DNA of 64,000 nucleotides, taken from the NCBI GenBank assembly GCA_031553535.1, contig JAVBLM010000015.1, positions 1-64,000 on the forward strand. Direction: 5' to 3'. Source of the stretch: JAIROC01 sp031553535. Its GTDB lineage: Bacteria > Bacteroidota > Bacteroidia > Bacteroidales > WCHB1-69. Below are positions 61,714-64,000 of this stretch, one piece after another (positions within the stretch are counted from its first letter, which is position 1; every line of letters starts with the position of its first letter). The notes beneath the pieces were generated by a model. The model had not been told where the DNA came from. It made no database searches and saw only the letters and a program-made list of their open reading frames with translations. The translations under genes and the position numbers were made by a program.

Positions 61714-62988
61714 ATGACATTAGATAAGAACTGTGATATTAGTACCATAAATTGTGATGACTATACACAAGCTGACTTTTTAAATTACCGGGGGGATGAT
61801 CTGTTTGAAGTAACCGATTATTTTTCCGCATTTTTGCACGATGCAACACAAAAGGGCTATATGGTATATGGCAATCCTATAACATCGGCGCCGAATGCCG
61901 AATTCACAATATATGATAACTTTTTAGGTAAAGAACGGGAATTCCTGAATTTTTGTTCTTATAATTATTTGGGATATTCGTGTCATCCCGAAGTAATTAA
62001 GGAGGTTCAGGATACGCTTGCAAAATATGGGACAGGCGCTGTTTCCGCTCCATTACTAAGTGGATATTACGATCTGACCAAGCAATTGGAAACCTCTATC
62101 GCGAAATTTAAAAAGAAAGAAGATGCGATTGTATTTCCTACGGGTTATGCTGCTAATTTGGGCACCCTTTCTTGTTTGTTGAAACCTGGAGATGTCGCCA
62201 TATTGGATATTTTATCCCATGCTTCGATTTATGATGGAGCAAGACTTGCCGGAGCTAAAATAAAAGTCTTTACTCACAATAATGCCAACCATCTGGAACA
62301 GATATTGAAGAATTTGGAAACCAAAAGAGCGATTGTTTGTATAGAGGGTGTCTATAGTATGGATGGCGATTTGGTGAATTTGCCGGAAATTGTAGCCGTA
62401 TGTAAAAAATATGGAGCAAAGATCCTCCTGGATGAAGCTCATTCAACGTTGATTTTTGGGAGAAACGGTCGGGGCATTGCCGAATATTACGGACTTGAAG
62501 ATGAAATAGACCTGACGATAGGAACATTCAGCAAATCGTTCGGTGCTATTGGAGGTTTTATAACGGGTAGTGCAAAGTTAATGGCTTATCTGCGGATGTA
62601 TGCTCATTCCTATGTATTTTCATGTGCCATGGCTCCGCATACGGCGGCAGGTATACTCAAAGTTCTGGAACTTTACCAAAAAGATAAGTCAAATGTGGCG
62701 AAATTATGGGAGAATACGCATTACATGCAAAAGAAATTAAAGGAAACCGGATTAAATATCGGAGAAACAGAATCCCAGATAATCCCTGTTATTGTAGGTG
62801 ATGACCGCCGTTTGCGGGAAATAAGCCGTACGCTTCACCGGCAGGGGCTTTGTACGGGAGTGGTTACTTTTCCGGCTGTTTCGAGCAAAAGAACAAGGCT
62901 ACGGCTGTCCATGTCGTCAAATCATACGATAGAACAAATGGATACCTGTGTAAATAGTATAAAAGAGGCTTTTGAACTAAATAAATAA
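61714..62988 (+). CDS. SPT-like alpha-oxoamine synthase in the inositol-lipid operon
   Basis: 424 residues. About 70 extra N-terminal residues precede FLNFCSYNYLGYSCHPEV. H169 in DILSHASIYDG, D240-E241-A-H243 in LLDEAHSTLIFG, and Schiff-base K274 in GTFSKSFGAIGGF define the catalytic set, closer to serine palmitoyltransferase than the homologue at 2866. SPT would form 3-ketosphinganine from serine and acyl-CoA or acyl-ACP. The next gene encodes a GNAT-like protein after 5 bp, a possible N-acylation partner. Whether this is the organism's main SPT or an alternative amino-acid acyltransferase cannot be told here. Confidence 0.88.
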   Translation: MTLDKNCDISTINCDDYTQADFLNYRGDDLFEVTDYFSAFLHDATQKGYMVYGNPITSAPNAEFTIYDNFLGKEREFLNFCSYNYLGYSCHPEVIKEVQDTLAKYGTGAVSAPLLSGYYDLTKQLETSIAKFKKKEDAIVFPTGYAANLGTLSCLLKPGDVAILDILSHASIYDGARLAGAKIKVFTHNNANHLEQILKNLETKRAIVCIEGVYSMDGDLVNLPEIVAVCKKYGAKILLDEAHSTLIFGRNGRGIAEYYGLEDEIDLTIGTFSKSFGAIGGFITGSAKLMAYLRMYAHSYVFSCAMAPHTAAGILKVLELYQKDKSNVAKLWENTHYMQKKLKETGLNIGETESQIIPVIVGDDRRLREISRTLHRQGLCTGVVTFPAVSSKRTRLRLSMSSNHTIEQMDTCVNSIKEAFELNK

Positions 62989-62993
62989 AAACC

Positions 62994-64000
62994 ATGTCTG
63001 TCATTATTCGTGAAGTCACAACCAAAAAAGAAATGAAAAAGTTCGTACGCTTTGCCAGTAAGTTGTACGAAGGAAATCAATATTACTGTCCCCAGATTGA
63101 ATTCGATGAGTTGAACACGCTTGACCGCGATAAAAATCCGGCTTTCGAAGTTTGCGAATCAATTTATTATCTTGCGTACAAAGACGGGAAAATAGCAGGT
63201 CGTATTGCGGGAATTGTCAACTACAAGGCAAACGAAGCATGGAATGTAAAAAAAATACGTTTTAGCTGGTTCGACTTTATTGACGACAAGGAAGTTTCTA
63301 CGGCTTTGCTTAACAGCGTTTCTCAATGGGGAAAATCGAAAGGAATGGATTGCATAAACGGGCCTGTCGGATTTACAGATTTAGACCATCAAGGGTTATT
63401 GATCGAAGGATTTGAATATAATTCACCAATGGCAAGTTTGTACAACTATCCCTATTATATTGAACATTTAGAAACCTATGGACTGAAAAAAGAAAGCGAT
63501 TGGATAGAATATCGTGTTTATACGCCGTCCAAAGTTCCCGATCGTTTGGATAGGATCGCCCGGATTGTAATGGACAAATACAATTTAAGGGTTGATAAGG
63601 TGCGTTCGAAAAAAGAAGTTCTTAAAAAGTACGGTTATTCTTTCTTTGATGTGGTAGACGAGGCATACAAGCCATTGTATAACTATTCCCCTTTGACTGT
63701 AAAGCAGAAGGAATATTATTCGAAAATGTATTTCTCTCTGTTAAATTATGATTTTGTTACCCTTGTAGTGAACGAAAACAATGAAATTGTTGGGGTGGGG
63801 GTAAGTATGCCGGATATTTCGGAGGCTTTGCGTAAGTGCAAAGGACGGTTATTCCCTTTTGGATTCGTCCACTTGTTAAAGGCATTGAAAGCAAAAAGAA
63901 TCCCCGAATTAGACATGTTGCTGATTGCCGTTCGTCCTGATTATCAAAATAAAGGTGTAAATTCGATTTTCTTCTATGATCAGATTCCCTATTTCAATCA
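62994..64000 (+). CDS. GNAT-like acyltransferase family protein, 3' end beyond window
   Basis: 335 codons visible from ATG 62994 with no stop. The start MSVIIREVTTKKEMKKFVRF, LYEGNQYYCPQ and KIAGRIAGIVNYKANEAW, and later GPVGFTDLDHQGLLIEGFEY, YNYPYYIEHLETYGLKKESD and LDMLLIAVRPDYQNKGVN, fit a large GNAT-type protein common in Bacteroidetes (YQNKGVN is close to the acyl-CoA loop Q/R-x2-G-x-G/A). The bacterial ceramide synthase described in Caulobacter is of the acyl-CoA N-acyltransferase superfamily, so this gene is a candidate sphingoid-base acyltransferase by context. Not proven. Confidence 0.7.
   Translation, partial: MSVIIREVTTKKEMKKFVRFASKLYEGNQYYCPQIEFDELNTLDRDKNPAFEVCESIYYLAYKDGKIAGRIAGIVNYKANEAWNVKKIRFSWFDFIDDKEVSTALLNSVSQWGKSKGMDCINGPVGFTDLDHQGLLIEGFEYNSPMASLYNYPYYIEHLETYGLKKESDWIEYRVYTPSKVPDRLDRIARIVMDKYNLRVDKVRSKKEVLKKYGYSFFDVVDEAYKPLYNYSPLTVKQKEYYSKMYFSLLNYDFVTLVVNENNEIVGVGVSMPDISEALRKCKGRLFPFGFVHLLKALKAKRIPELDMLLIAVRPDYQNKGVNSIFFYDQIPYFN

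Noticed and set aside
2866..62988. The two oxoamine synthases as a recent duplication
   Set aside because: Their lysine motifs, N-termini and substrate-loop motifs differ strongly, so they are old, distinct lineages.

Overview
The window (64 kb, AT-rich) is chromosomal DNA of a Bacteroidota, most likely Bacteroidales. The signs are promoters with the Bacteroidetes -7 element TAnnTTTG, a type IX secretion C-terminal signal on a PNGase F-like protein, DUF6261/DUF6913/DUF4833/DUF5686 proteins, a Pur-alpha-like DUF3276 protein, the gyrA-TPR gene pair, a TamA/TamB pair, and sphingolipid/inositol-lipid genes. No phage, IS element, CRISPR array, rRNA or tRNA was seen. The genus cannot be fixed from this sequence.

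Layout. 0-8 kb: tail of a DUF6261 gene, a fused two-domain oligopeptide ABC ATPase, a block of dispersed intergenic repeats, an alpha-oxoamine synthase (SPT/KBL-like), three tandem related small secreted proteins, and a threonine-synthase/cysteate-synthase-like enzyme. 8-20 kb: SixA-like phosphatase, a membrane protein coupled to an M50-type protease, enolase, PNGase F-like glycoprotein amidase, MFS transporter, NatB-like permease, DUF3276 protein, acyl-ACP thioesterase, a thioredoxin-like lipoprotein and HflX. 21-36 kb: DUF6913 protein, C69 dipeptidase, RNase Z, a second thioesterase, ClpC coupled to a glycosyltransferase, GyrA with its TPR partner, an unknown secreted protein and an SDR. 36-42 kb: TamB and TamA. 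43-52 kb: a run of DNA-repair-type genes (three tandem O6-alkylguanine transferase homologues, an Fpg/Nei-like protein, an AlkZ-like HTH_42 protein) mixed with a Crp-type regulator, a SugE/Gdx-type exporter, a small heat-shock protein and a DUF308 protein. 52-55 kb: TetR regulator and DUF5686 outer-membrane protein.

55.5-64 kb holds the most interesting locus: an eight-gene, same-strand operon running off the right edge. It encodes a sugar/inositol-phosphate nucleotidyltransferase, an ATP-grasp-like protein, a CDP-alcohol phosphotransferase lacking the last Asp of its signature, a flippase-like membrane domain fused to a HAD phosphatase, myo-inositol-1-phosphate synthase, a small exported DUF4833 protein, an SPT-like alpha-oxoamine synthase and a GNAT-like protein. 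Together these could make inositol phosphate, activate it as CDP-inositol, build a sphingoid base and N-acylate it, and join head group to lipid. This differs from a route using CDP-diacylglycerol plus inositol phosphate.

A second theme is intergenic repeat families: three separate arrays with an exact 42-bp period (20.8, 35.0 and 42.6 kb), four copies of a 9-bp-period GATAAAnnn element, a short AGTTAC-rich element just after stop codons, and a longer GTCATTGC-type dispersed repeat.
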